Positions 1 to 13,800 of a DNA stretch of 64,000 nucleotides are shown piece by piece. Position 1 is the first letter of the stretch, and the number at the start of each line of letters is the position of its first letter. The notes under the pieces are model-generated. The model was not told where the DNA came from and did not search any database. It saw nothing but the letters and a program-made list of their open reading frames with translations. Source of the stretch: Manduca sexta (lineage: Eukaryota > Arthropoda > Insecta > Lepidoptera > Sphingidae); assembly GCF_014839805.1 (NCBI RefSeq), contig NC_051142.1, forward strand, positions 2,666,001 through 2,730,000. Direction: 5' to 3'. The position numbers were made by a program, and so were the translations under genes.

Positions 1-3000
1 GTGGTCTAAATTCGTAAGGACCTCTAATAGGACATAGGGCGTGACGGTCTCTCGCCGGATAGGTAGACCCAATTGGAATGTGTTAGTCCCATTTTGCTTA
101 ATAGGTCCATTTATTCGCTCTTCCTGCGCTGGGAATGGGCTTCTGAAATTATAACACCGCTGTGGCATCATCTTGAAGAATTTTTGTTAGAATTTATGTC
201 ATGTGTGAGAATACATTGTTGACATAACGTCTCAAGTGGTTCTTTTTTCGGCATGCCGTCACTGCAAAATTATTAGTAAAGAATAAAAAAACATATTAGT
301 TATGGCTAGGTTTTGTTGTAGTGTCTAGCTGCGTGGGTGGTTATCTTCTTTTTTTGATTGTGGTTCAACATAAGACTAGAATCAAGGCGGGCGGTGCCTT
401 ACTAACATTTTGAGCACACGACCGTACAGAAATTAGTCATCGAACAGCTATATTATTAATAGCCATTCAAAGTATGATATAAATAAAGGCCACTAAAATA
501 GACGAGGATAGTCATTAACTTTCCACCTGTATTACATTAGTATTGATTACAAGTACCAAACGTAGTTGAAGAAGCAGAACGAATCAATACAATAGATAAA
601 ATGATCAATTTGTTAAACAAATAGGTACTGTCGGATGCGTGCCGGACATGCCCAAAACACATCGATATCGATCTGTATGTGGAGTGAACAAACTCACGAT
701 TGTACGATAAGCACACGCTGGCACCGAAAGTATTTGAAACAATTAATTAATTCTACATCTCCTTCTTATTTAGATTCACTTTGGGATTAAATACGTGGTA
801 GTGATTTTTTTATTGACGTCTGGTTATTAGAAATGTGTTTTAAGCAATCATATTTTTATGAATATATAGTTTTAGAACTAAACAGCAAACCTATCAGAAA
901 TGATTCATAGTAAAATTTTACGTCAAAAAACAATGAGCCTCCTTTCATTTGTACCACTCCATTAATTGTTTGAAAGCAAAGTCCCATTGTTTCAACCGTG
1001 ACTCAAAATGAGGACGTGGAAAATACACCTTACCTTTTACGTTACCTGATAACGCACACGCATGACACACTTATGGTGAATTTTGTGGTGATAACGTGTT
1101 CCTTTGGAATACGCTTTATCTAAGCTCCATTTTCACTGTTGCCGCGGTAGGTGACGAGTTAGTGTATACTTTTATCCTTATCAACTTGTATATTGTTGGC
1201 GCAATCAACGCTATCTCTTTATCACTGGAAATTGCTATTTTGTTTGTGTTGGTTGTGTTTGGAATGTTCAGAGTCTTTGCGGTTTTGTTGTTGGTAATGG
1301 TGACGTAAACTGCCTGCTGTGGAAATTTGTGCAGGTTGATTTCTTTAAGTATATTTTGAGGATATGCGTTTGCGTTTAAGGTATATCTTGAGATAGGACT
1401 TTGAATAGTAAATTTTACCGTTCATACAAGGTAAATACGGACACAAAATAGAAGACAAGGAATGTATGATACCAATAGTGCATGTAACATCAAACAGATG
1501 AACGTAGGTGAAACATGAATTAGGTCGTGCAATTTTAGCCAATTTAGATCCTAGACACGACAGATCGTGACCTATAACTGCGATGCACTCGGCTCGCTCG
1601 TAAATTAATATTCCAATGCCGTGCGGATTTTCTCACGAAAATTTTCCTTCATTGTACATGAGACCATTTTGTTGTAGTATGTCTCGTTTATAGCATGAAA
1701 ACTATTGCATTTAATACTTCAGATTTGAAATATATTGGATTGTGGCAAGGTTATACGATTTTGACATTATAATAATGATGAATTCAGGCCACTAATCATC
1801 GTAATCCTGAATGCCTCCTAAAAACAGCCTTATTACTTTTTATTTAAATAGATTAACGACAAACAAATCATAAATTGAGTACAACACGCGACTTGTCCAC
1901 GTCCAGAGAATTGCATGTGGGCCGGCACGTAGGAGGAGGCCGCGCAACACGGTTGGTTAGACAATTAACAACGTTCACAAATTCAGCAAAATAGACCCTA
2001 ACAGCTTTACTATTCAGCGGTGTTTCGCGTCCGCCAGGATGTCGACAAATTTGGCGATGGACTGAATTAATTACCTCTGTTACCTACCGACGGTTTTGTC
2101 ACGTCTCACACCAAATATAGGCTCAAGTATAACCTGGCCGTCGCCATGTACGGCCGGTAGGAAGGAAGGAGTGTTACTGAACTCTCGCATTAGACGTATG
2201 GAAACAATTGATGTTATTATTCATTACGAAATTGAAATGCAATTTGGTCGCTCACTTCCGACCGGCTGTTTGGGAAGTGCATCGACCTGCCGTGCCTTAT
2301 GGGAATTTTAATAACGAGATCGACGATAAAACTGTTGAGAAGGAAATGAATGTGCGATGCCTTGACCAGTTTCCATTTGGTGTACACGAATTGTGACAAA
2401 ACAATTTAGATGTACGAATCTACTTCCGGTAATAATAGCACGTGACAGTGACGAATAATCAACATTAACAGTCGGTGGAATGAATTAATGAATTATATCC
2501 GAAAGATGTATGAATGATATTTAGGATTTAAAATTTACCCCACCTTTGATAAAGGAAAATTAAAATGGCAATAGAAATCAAAGTTCCAAATACTGCTCTC
2601 GTCTATGATTGCAAAAAAAAATGGTTTATGGTTCAACATAAAACTCCACTTCCTCCCACACTGCAGATCGGGATATGAAATATGCATGCTACAGTTTCTT
2701 ACAAACATCATGATAAATCTGTCAGCTATCACGTCTGGCATCACGATTCGGCGAAACGTGGGCGTGCTGCAGTTTGTTATAATATGCATCCTGTATACCA
2801 ATTAATCCTTTTACGTAAACCCGTTGTTTCTGACTCATTTCTTACCTTTACCGCTAGTTTCATATCTAAATTATTATTACGCAATGTATCATCATTTATA
2901 TCAGTAGCAGTACCATTGATTCAATATTTAAAGTTAAGTGCTTCGTTTTCTTCAGTTAAAGGAAAGCCATAAAGCCTTCATGGACGCTTTGTATTTGAAT

Positions 3001-6000
3001 CGGCTGAGAATAAGATTCTTTTTATCTTGTGACTCATTTAGCATAAATCAATTCACAGCTTAATTTTCGTATGTTTGATGTATTATCTGTCTCCTCGGTG
3101 TCTTTGAATCTCTCTGCATATTGAATATGCCGCAGTACCTTGTACTTGTCTATGCTAATTGATATTCTCAGCTGTGAGAATATATACGACTCTCGGAGTA
3201 AATGTAATTCCAATCACAGTAGTGATTTTACTACGAATATGGTGAATTCCGCTTACTTGATTTGCGGTTGCTGATATAAATGTGTAATGACGTAAGGTTA
3301 TGTATCTATGTGTTTTATGTTAATTGATTAGTCGTCTGTATATTGAATTAGCTCGTTTAATTTGAGGCTTACTAGTTTGTGAACTTTTATTCTTATAAAA
3401 AGCCGTACAACAATCGAGATCTGCTTAACTGGTATCGTCTCAAGTTCATTTTAACTTTTATAAATGTTTGTAAATTAGGAAACTATCAGACCTAAGTGAC
3501 GAGAATCCGCCTTACGGTAGGTAGGTATGAGGTAACCCGAAGTCGAAAATAGCGATCGAGAATATATTTCCTTATTTTTTTAATCACTTCTTTAATGGGT
3601 CTGCTGCACTGCAGTTTACACCTGTTTAGACATGTTCCGACTTGTGTATTCTTGTATCAATATTTCTTTTAACGAGAAGAAAGGCGGACACGGTTCGTTC
3701 TGAATATATTTTTACCTATTACATTTAGTACAATTTTCTTTCTGCATCTTTGTCTTAGGTGCGAGGTCACTTAGTTTTATGGTTTGCATTTTTTATAGAC
3801 AGGCTACAGAATATGCTTCAAAGCCCCAAATAAAGTATTATATTTAAAAGCGATTTTGGTATCATTTCATATCTTTCGAAAAATCTTGAAAAATCTCAAA
3901 ACGCAACCTCCTGAGCGATAGCCCGTCGAAGGCACATTTCCCGTCATTGCGTGAATCATTGCGTATGCGCATCGCATTTTATTTTAGTTTGTCCGTGATT
4001 CACGCAAATTCAAGAGTTTCGTCTGGTGGTCTGTGGTAGTGTATTTTTGCATTTATCTCCCAGGTTGTTGAAACTTGTGGCCACGTGTTCGCGTAATGTT
4101 CCGGCGTTGGGTCATTAGCCAAGGTGATCCGGTGTTGTACGACGCTCGTAATAATAATTATGTCATTTGAATTATGCTTTCTTTTTATATGTTTTGTTTA
4201 GTTTTTGGTAGGTAATTAAGTTTGAGTTATTTATTTTTCGTGAGCATTTTTTATGTTGTTACGCTTGTCACATATATCAACAATTTATGTTTTAAACAAA
4301 TAGAAATATATTACATAATTTATTCTCGTTTTTAGGTATATCTATAATAATGGTGATATTTTATTATTTAAAATAGTTATGTAGCTAGGGCTTGTCTGTG
4401 GTTTGTCGAGCTTCTAAAATTCTATGCGTTTTGACCTGATGGAATACTTGGAATTTCTCTGCGCATTTTCAGTTACCTCTGAAATATATTATCAGTATCG
4501 CTCTCATTATCACATGGAAGTCATTACAAGTCCAAGCTATTGATTGTACATGATGTGTTTGTTTAAATTTATCGACGCTTAAATTTAAAAAATCCACGCA
4601 CGAAATCGAAGTCACAACCTAGTCAACGCGATTCGCTAGAACATTAATCAAAGGCGTTAAATCACCGACGAGACACAAGCCAGACCGTTCAGATGTCACG
4701 TTTAGAATTATGCTTTAAAAATATTGTCAAATCCGCCATCTTTTTTTTATGTTAGCACATGAGTCACGACCCGACGGCACGCGCCGCCCGACAGCCCGAG
4801 GCACATGTATCGACGGCACGTTGAACTAAACACGGGTCGAAACGTCTTCAAAGTCAATAAAACACGTAATAGATAAGCCTTTTTTCCATTCGGTAGCTGT
4901 TACACACATGTGTTTTTTTTTTTCACTAAATAGGCACGAGCCCAAATGTTTTAAAAGGTAATAAAATGCGTGACAGATAAGTTTTTTTTTCTATCAGGCG
5001 ATCGTCCCGATTCTTGTTTTTTATGCAAAATAAACAATCAGTAGAATTGTGTTACTAGTGCACCGTCTGTTCGGTGAATTTGTTTTTGCTATGTACGGTA
5101 TACTTCAGGTGGACAACATTAGCTTAAAAGTCAAAGTTAAAGGAACTGGCTCAAGGACATTTCAGGAGGCATGACCTTTTAGTTCGTAATAGTTGCAAAA
5201 AAGATTATAGATATTTTAAAGAAAGTTGGAGTTGATTTACAATTGGTATAATTTTATGAATATTCGGAAATTTTATTATCTGATATAGACTTACCCCCTG
5301 TTTCTCAGTGCCGAGGAAATGGCAGCCTTCGTAGTGCGTAGACATAGGGTCGTTGTGATTGGCTAATATTGAGATAAAACTTGAATCTAGTTGACTGTCA
5401 GATAATCAAACTTGAACAAAAAGCAAGCTGTCAGATAAACAAAGTTGAGAAACAGACTTGTTATAACAGCAATGCTCCGTCCTTAGATAAAAAACGTCCA
5501 TAAATAAGGGGGTTAATATTTAGAACTAAACTGAAATTTTGTTTATGAGTCAACTTAATCCCAGATCAATGATTGAAAATCGACGATCGTCTCCGGCCAT
5601 TAAAAGATGAGTAAGGGTTCATTATTTTTAAACCGCCCACCCCACCGCGTAGTGATCCATCGCTATTTTCTGCGCATTTCCGGAAGATTTTATGATATTA
5701 ATAGCTGAGATCTATGTTTTTATTGGATGCCACAAATCATTTTCGTGTGATGACGAAATAAATGATGAAACTCATTTTATAGATGATCGATGCGTCGTGA
5801 TGGTGTTGATTCAATACACATTACTTATATTAGTAAATGTTTTTTTGGTCACATCAAGAGTGTTTCGATAAAAAATATTTTTTACATACACCTTCGTATG
5901 CTAATGGTTGAACAGTAGTTAGTCATTGACATTATACGGATGTTTCGTTTACATTGTTATTCGCGTTTATCCTTATGTAGGTGATCTAGGTAAACCCAAA

Positions 6001-7556
6001 TGGGAAAAACTTTTCAAAATCCAAACAATGTATTTTTGATTTTGTTAGTTCTAATTATACGGAATTATATTTTTAAATTTATTTTATGAAAATGACATAG
6101 AAAATTTCGCGATCTAAAATAATATAGGTTTGACACTTTTTACAGTACAAAGGATGCACAATATTCCATAGTTACGTTTTCGCTAAGTATCTAAATATAA
6201 TAATAGATCTGAAAAATATAAATAAGGTAACAGTAAGTTCTAAATAATAAAATTATTATGGTGTTACAGTGATTATTAATTACCAATTTATTATTAAAAA
6301 TAAATGTAATATGAAGTGCATTTTTCTAAATTTTTGTCACACCTATGATTATAATTTGAAAAACAGAAAAATACCTTTGTATTCGCGAAAGAAACAAATC
6401 GATATGCCTCTCGAAGTTTTGATGCTTGCGTACAGCCGGTGCATCGCGTTGTAAAATCTTTTGGACCAGTTTTCTGAATTAACATAATATTGTGTTATTT
6501 TTTTATTGTATTAGATATTCATATCGTCTGATGTTACGACGATTAAATAACAATACTAATATTGCAATACAATAAATATGTCATTAACCTGGGTGACGTG
6601 CTTGGCTAGTTATACCGTCTGTTTCAGCAGACTATTTATATTGTGCAGTAGGTATTCGATTATAGTCAATATTTACATATATTTTTGTAATAAATTGCCG
6701 TAATACTAGCGGTGTATGCTACTTTATCAGGACAAAAAACATTTTTCTGTTAAAATATGTTCACTCCAAAATATTATAAAAAAATGTTAGATCAGGCAGG
6801 GGATTGAACCCATTACCTCACGTTTCACAGCCGAAATACAACGTCAATACGTCAAATTTAATTATTAAACCGGTTGGTAGAATAATTAATTTATTAGTCA
6901 CAGAATTCGTTGTTGTCAGGCAAACCAAATGAAGCAACTTCATGCATTTTATAGGTACGTGCCTGTCCAGGATAATGCCGTTAATAAACAAAAGCATTCA
7001 TTTATTTTGAAATATTCGTCATCCCAATGTGGTTTTAATTGGTATTCGATAATAATGTTTACCATTTAATGTTTGCATGCGTTCGTTTTGGCTATGATGG
7101 CATATTGATCGACAGAGAATTGATAAATGGAAAAAAAACTCGTAATATTATAATCTACAACATCTAAGAATTTAGTTTGCAGGTATTAAGAATAAATTAA
7201 GGAATCTATAATGACTCGTTAACTTTTTGTTGCAACACTAAATAGAAAAATTATGGAATTAAATGGAATAAGTATTTATTTTTATGTCTTGGAAATCTAT
7301 AAATCAATATCTAATATGATGTTTGGAGAATAAATTTAAGATATCAGAGTGATGCAGATTTTGATCTAATCCTTTTTCGATAATTCCTAAGGAGTTTTAT
7401 TTATTACGTTCAAAACTTAAGCACAATGGTACAACTTTTGATTATTTAAGGTTTACGATGAAGGTGTAGACATTCAAATGCTAAATTTTGCACTAATTTA
7501 AACTACTATTAATAATGTATATTGTAGCATGTAATTCATATATGTATATTTTTCAG
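1..7556 (+). other. Intronic DNA upstream of the first visible fzr exon
   Basis: AT-rich DNA with no coding exon that I can support. The C-box exon of fzr should precede the 7557 exon, yet I found no DRFIP-type codons here, so this is probably intron, with the start codon beyond the window edge. A decayed tRNA-like B-box occurs near 6790-6860. Short open frames in this stretch have random composition. Confidence 0.5.
6790..6856 (-). repeat. Decayed tRNA-derived SINE-like fragment
   Basis: On the minus strand this reads through a good B-box (gggttcaatcccc) followed by a T-rich stretch. No convincing A-box or clover-leaf was found, so it looks like a SINE remnant rather than a tRNA gene. Confidence 0.35.
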
Positions 7557-7825
7557 CTGCCAGCAGATGCACAGAAAATCAGCCAGCCAAAAAAGCGCGC
7601 AGTGAGGGAGGCAGCGACAATGCGAGTGGCGGCCGTGATCAGGTCGCGTACAACTGCCTCCTGCAGAATGAACTCCTCGGCGCGCAGAACGAGGAGGTGC
7701 GAAGTCCGTCGGCCACGTGCGCAGACGGCAACAAAGGTGGTCTCGGCTCCGCTGCGGCGATCACGAGGTCCCCACATCCTTACCAGCCAGTGTACAGATA
7801 CAAGGCGCGTTCGTGCAGAGCTGAG
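7557..7825 (+). CDS. fzr: fzr coding exon (first in window)
   Basis: The acceptor tttttcag ends at 7556 and the donor gtgagt starts at 7826. The first two bases finish a codon begun in an upstream exon that is not in the window. The frame gives 89 further codons ending in Ala-Glu, including [14 protein letters not shown] and [14 protein letters not shown], the linker typical of insect Fzr. A longer open frame over the same stretch is a shadow. Confidence 0.88.
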
Positions 7826-10800
7826 GTGAGTGTCATTTAAAAAAAATTATAACTTAAATTAAGAACTGCTGTTTCAGACTATTCTTAAAATGGAGTTTAG
7901 ATAGTATCTACCAAGTTACAGGTTCTGTTTCGGTTAGTTCAGAAATGGGGCTAGACTTTATATTCTAGAACAATAGGTTATTTGAAAAAACACAAGTAAC
8001 TAGTGAACAACCGAATTAGCTTAAGCATATGCACAACGCACAACACGGATCGGTTTATAGCACGTGAACACTGGAAAGGCGCCAGTTTGGCATCTAATAT
8101 GCAGGCTTAAATTACATATGAATGCAGAAGAGGTTTTTCCAAGCAATAGGTACAAGTGTTGTCGAGGTCCTTTACATTTGAGATTTTATGCATAATTTTT
8201 AAATAAGATGTTTTTATCAATTTAGTGGTATTGGGAAACAGTATAAAACTAGTAATTTATGTTCTAGTTTAGTCCGTATCGTGTTTAATTAATTTATTTT
8301 CGGTGTCAATCTATCGCATTCAAAGTTTACTGCACTAAATTATCTAATATGGCATTTTTCACACTTGTGCAACGTAAATTAAAGTATATATTTTTAATTT
8401 TTTATCATTGTTGATGGCAATTATTGTCTCCATATTTTTGGTTGACGCGGGTGGTCAACAAGTTTGGTTTGTTAATTCGATCGTTTGTTCCGCTCGAGGA
8501 GCATCGGTATCCTAAAGTCTCGTCGGTGTTATGACAAAATTATGCATATTGATGGGCTAAAATTAATTCAAAAGTGTTCAATTTGTATTTATTCGGGTCG
8601 ACGTATTATAATGGTCCTGTAAATACATAAACGACAAATTATAGACGTCTGCGAATGTTTACGACAGTAATAGATTATTAATATAGATGCATTTGGAATT
8701 TGCTGCACAAGCGGCTAAATAAACATGCGTGTCCGTTCTGTGTGGTATCATAGTGTCAAGGTTATTATTCTGTGTTTTATAGTACTTAGTGCAATGAAAT
8801 TAGACCATGCAAATAAAAAGATGCAGTTTTGTGTTTGTAATCTATAGATTCTGTATGTTGATGCATATGGAATTTGCTACATAGGCATCAAAGTAAACAT
8901 TCATTACAATGCTATGTGATTTAGAAATGCCATTTTTTTATTCTGTATTGTTATTGGTATCCAATTGTCTCAAGTTATAATAAATAGGAAGATCATTTTG
9001 GTGAAAGTTGGTATCATGAGTCAAATGTTAAGATATTCAAGATTTTGATGGTTACGTGTGCAGTGTGTGATTACGAATCAGTTCGGAAATATGCCTGCGT
9101 ATTAAAGTAAACCTGATTTTCGTCAGTACTAAAGTATTTTTTCGCTAGAACCCAACCCTCTGACGTTGGAGGAAAAAATTAAATGCGGTCATTGATACAG
9201 CATTCTTTTGAAATTATATTGTGTTGCAATTTGTTTTTCAGAAATTTATTGCAATATATCCTCATGCTTGATTGTAACTGTTATTAAATTTGAACGACAT
9301 CTATTATCAAATAAGCAGCGTTTTTAATAAGAGCACATTTAAACACAAGATGTCGGTGCTCAAAAGTTCATTTTGACCCTAAATTCCTTATTTCGTCTGA
9401 CATAATCGCCATATTACGGCGAAAAATCCAGTGATAATTAAACGAAACACTCGTACGGTCTCGAATTACCGCCCATTACAAAACATAAAATACCACAAAA
9501 CGTATAAAAGGTTTGCGCAGTAAATTCTGATATCCACATTTGATTCGCAGTGCGTTACAATATAAAAATGCTTCTAATTAGCATCTCATTTATCTGGCGG
9601 CTGTAAAAATTAATCAACACGTTGTGTCAATGCACATTCGGCCGTTTAATTGCATTGAATTTTGCGATGCCAATAAAAGGGCACTTTTTGGAAGAATCAA
9701 AGGATAATTGGTGATACGGCTCCGTTCCTTGATTTACGCCTTTATGCAGATTATGAAGTCGAACGATAAATAACCCCAGGTGAATGAATGCGCAAGGATT
9801 GAGGCTTTGATGTCAAAAATATTTATGGACGTGCCGTGTTTGACGATCGCAGTTTTTTTTACAACCTGACGAGTTTAGTTTTCGATTGGCGCATTGTCAT
9901 GATGCGTTTTTATTGAGTTGGCGTTTGTTGCGACAAAAAGTGAATGATGTACAGTTTTATTGGATTTTTTTAAGAGGGTTTTTGGATTTATGTACTTTGA
10001 TGTAACTTTATTGAAGTGTTGTGACGCTTTTCAAGTTTATTTTGACTGAAAGTCGGGTGGTTCTGTAGACGAGTTAGCATTTGTGTTGTCCTGAACTATT
10101 AACATTAAATTTGAAGAGGTCTAACAAGACTTAGTGATATTATGGTGTAGAAATTCAAGTGATCTATTTTTCAATGTCGAGAGACGCAGTAACGTTTCAT
10201 CAAAAGCTAGAAAGAATTTTGCTAAATAAACAAGCGTTATACCTTTTTTTTTTCAACACAATTCTTTCAATATATTTGCATATAAATTTAAACCAATAAA
10301 ATCAAACATTGTACCGAAATACTACTCGGACATTATCGATGTTTCGCAAATCTCTTACGACCTGGGAATGGATGCGGTTGTGATTGTTCTGATCCTTGTA
10401 TTTAACCCGGTTGATTGCGAATTTTACAAATATGTGAATCTGCCATTTAAAATTCTCAGTTTAATGTGGCCCACGATGTGTTTTGACAGCGCGCCCCCAT
10501 TGTAAACATCGTTTTTAAATTTGAAACTTATTATAATCCAACTGGAATCGATTTTTATTGGCTCATACATTTAGTCCGAGCGCCAGAATTCGATCGTGGG
10601 CCGTTTGAACTCCGATCGGAATAAAATGTATTCTCAGAATGTTTTGTTTTTTGCTTTTGGCACATTACTTTAAAATATGTATGCGTTATTGCATAACTTA
10701 TTTTAACCCTTTTCGTGTGGATCCGTGTTACATTTGCAAAATGTTTGAGTTTATTGTTCAGAGCTAATGCGCGGGTTAAATTTCTCGTATACCATTGTTC

Positions 10801-13800
10801 AGGACGTTTATTATTTAAGGGATGCATATTTTTTTAATTTAATTTCAAATTTGGAGGATTTATACGGGGCTTCATATGAGAACGGAAAATATATAAATGA
10901 ATTTAAAATGATTAAAATGTAGGTATCGATGATAAAATTAGAACGCATTCCGATGATAAACGCGCATGTAAACCACGAATTTCCTGTCGAGTCTTATTAA
11001 TATTTATGGTTTCAATTTCGGGAGCGATTTTTCCGACGCAACCAAATTCACTAGCTCCAGAATATAGAAGAATATAAATTTCGCAGGAATTAATAGCAGT
11101 TTAATTCGCCGCGCCATTTCTGATAGGATTCGTCGCGTCCCATTGGCCTCCATATTGTTATATCTTCGCGTGTGAATAGTGCAGTCATCCCGCAATGTTA
11201 CAGATCTAAGACAATGCCTCACATTTATTTCCGGGCCATTAGTTTTTGAAGATATGGTTCGTCTCATCGCCAAATGTCCATAATGTTCCCGACGTTTTTA
11301 TTACCAATATATGTTGTTATTCGCAATAAAGCTGATAATTTACGTGTAAATCGTCGGCGAGCCTTTTGTTTTTGCGCATGCGCACGTTGTCACGGTAAAA
11401 TCGCTGAATCGCGTCGGTACCGAGTGTAACAACGATTCCTTATATCGTATGACAATGTTCTTGCAAACATATGCGGTGTCGAATAACCTAAATCCGTTTT
11501 GGGTGATTGAATTTTCTTCCGTCTCTTTTCTTTTTATTGGGAAAGCGCATTGCGCGAACGAGACGGTGAATGTACAATGTATATTGATGATTACAAACGG
11601 CGCGTCGATTGGATTTCAATACTCGTCAAATTTCGACCCTCGGTAGCATCGTCCGCATTTAAAAGTTAAATTCTTATTGACGCCTCAAAGATTGATGATT
11701 ATACGTGGTCAACGTTTCTATTAGGGGGGAAATTAAAATTTTGGACACACGAGATATTAAGGTGTCTGAACGTCGGCATAGGAGTGTCGATGGAAGAAGC
11801 GTGTCTCGTGAAAATCATCGTGTTTGCTATTTTATGTGGATTTAGTTATGTTTTGAATAGCTATTCTTAAATACGTTAATGAATACGTCGTGCTATTAAT
11901 GATTCTAATTGTTCCAAACATAATATGAAATGATAATGACTTTTTCTATTAAGGTCAAATGAAAAATTACAAAATTTCTGAATTACTGTAAGCTAAATAA
12001 ATAAATAATTTCCTAAGTAGGTATTATTGTGCGAAAAACGATTCTTATATTTATTTTAATTAGCCTTGTTGCAAATCTCGGGATGAACTTGTGGAGGGAC
12101 ATATCGACATAGAACTATCTGGAGATATTTGGAGATTTCCTTTTTCATGGTCTCGAAATGAAGGTTTTCTCACGAGTGCATCAGAACACTCAATTTTAAA
12201 CTAAATACACCAGTATAATCAGATCCGCCTGTCTATCGTCCAGGATGTCTTAACATCTTTAAATTTATGCACACAGTACTTGCACCGCAAAAAATACAAA
12301 CATTAGCATTGACGAAACGTCCACTGTCTTATGCAGTCACGTCGCACGAGAAACAAAATAAATTCCACGTAACTAATTACAAACTTACGGATAGGGCTGT
12401 CACGTTCAACATGTGGATGGAGAATTTAATTACCATTAATTGGTTGTATGGAATGCGAATAGTACGGAGATTGACGTGTGCCTAAAATTGGTTATGAAAA
12501 ATAATTATCGTACATTTCACAGCCGCTTTTAGTCGGAAAATCTGGATAATCTATGTAGATATTAACATTGACAACCCTAAACGTACAGTCAAGGCAAAAA
12601 ACTTCTCTCCAAACACAGCATACTAATGATTCGTAATATAAGAGTTTATATAGTAAAATTAAGAAATTTATCTTCCACTATGTGGTTGTATGATGTATGT
12701 GCATACATTATGTGTAATTTTGATAGATTACAAGACGTGTGTGTTATTAATTAGCTCTTTAAAGTGTATGGAGTATGGAGTAATGGGCTAAGGTTTAGCA
12801 TGTTACTAATTATTGTTAATTGTACATAAGTTATGTACTGGCCGACGTTAAACCTTTTGGTAAAAAAACACGTGCTTTGTTTGAGGTTAAATTATTTAGG
12901 GCCTGTTTCATAAATTTCCAGGAATTTTCATTTTATGGTTATGCCATTAAACAAGCTATTGTAGATAGTATTTTATTCGAAAGCATATATTACAGTAAGA
13001 CTTTGGTATTTAGACGGCTTATACGTAATGTGACTACTAGCATTTTCTTAGAAGCTGTACTACAGGGCCACAATATCGTATAGAATATTTGTTGTCTACA
13101 TATTATTCTTAGTACGTTTTATTTTTTTTTGTCTAGACGTGTTTCAAAGAAAATTATTACTAAAACAATAAACAGTTTATTACTACACAAGCCCAAACAC
13201 TCAGTTTTATTCCCTTAATATTCACAATACAACGTTTCATCACTACACAGCTACAATAAACACACTGTAACACACATACAGGCTCGGAAAACTCAAAGCC
13301 GTTTTCCACTTCGCTGAACGTACGCTGAAACGAATGGATGATGTTTAAGGCGATACCTCAAGGTCCATTTTCATACATCATGGATATTTCGGCCTTTAAA
13401 ATTTCGTCATATTAAATTTTAAAGGCCGAAATATCCATGATTATTAATTATTTTTACGTTTTTCTTTCAACTGCGAGAACTAATCACTAACTAGACGTGA
13501 ATTTAAATTCTTTACTTGCCAATACTTGTTTAGTTACCCAGATTAAAGGTGAAACAAAATGTATGAAAATGGACCTTGAGGTATCGCCTTAATGTGACCT
13601 TGTTGCGACGCGTTGCTAGGTTACCATCGATCGGTCAGCTGAAACTTACATGCATGCGATGGCGGATTCAGCAACACTATTCGTTCGGAAAATAGTTTTA
13701 AATTAGGGCATGTAATAAAGTAATGTGCACCTTGATAGCGAGTGTTTATAGTCGCTTTTTAAACACATTTAGTAGTAATGTAGAATTTGTTATGGAAATT

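Noticed and set aside
1..7556. Search for the fzr start exon (C-box)
   Set aside because: No codons for a DRFIP-like motif with splice sites could be found, so it was placed outside the window rather than guessed.
7515..7829. 104-codon plus frame across the first fzr exon
   Set aside because: Wrong frame: the fzr frame over the same bases gives conserved residues and matches the splice phase. The Arg-rich frame is a shadow, as is the minus frame 7553-7777.
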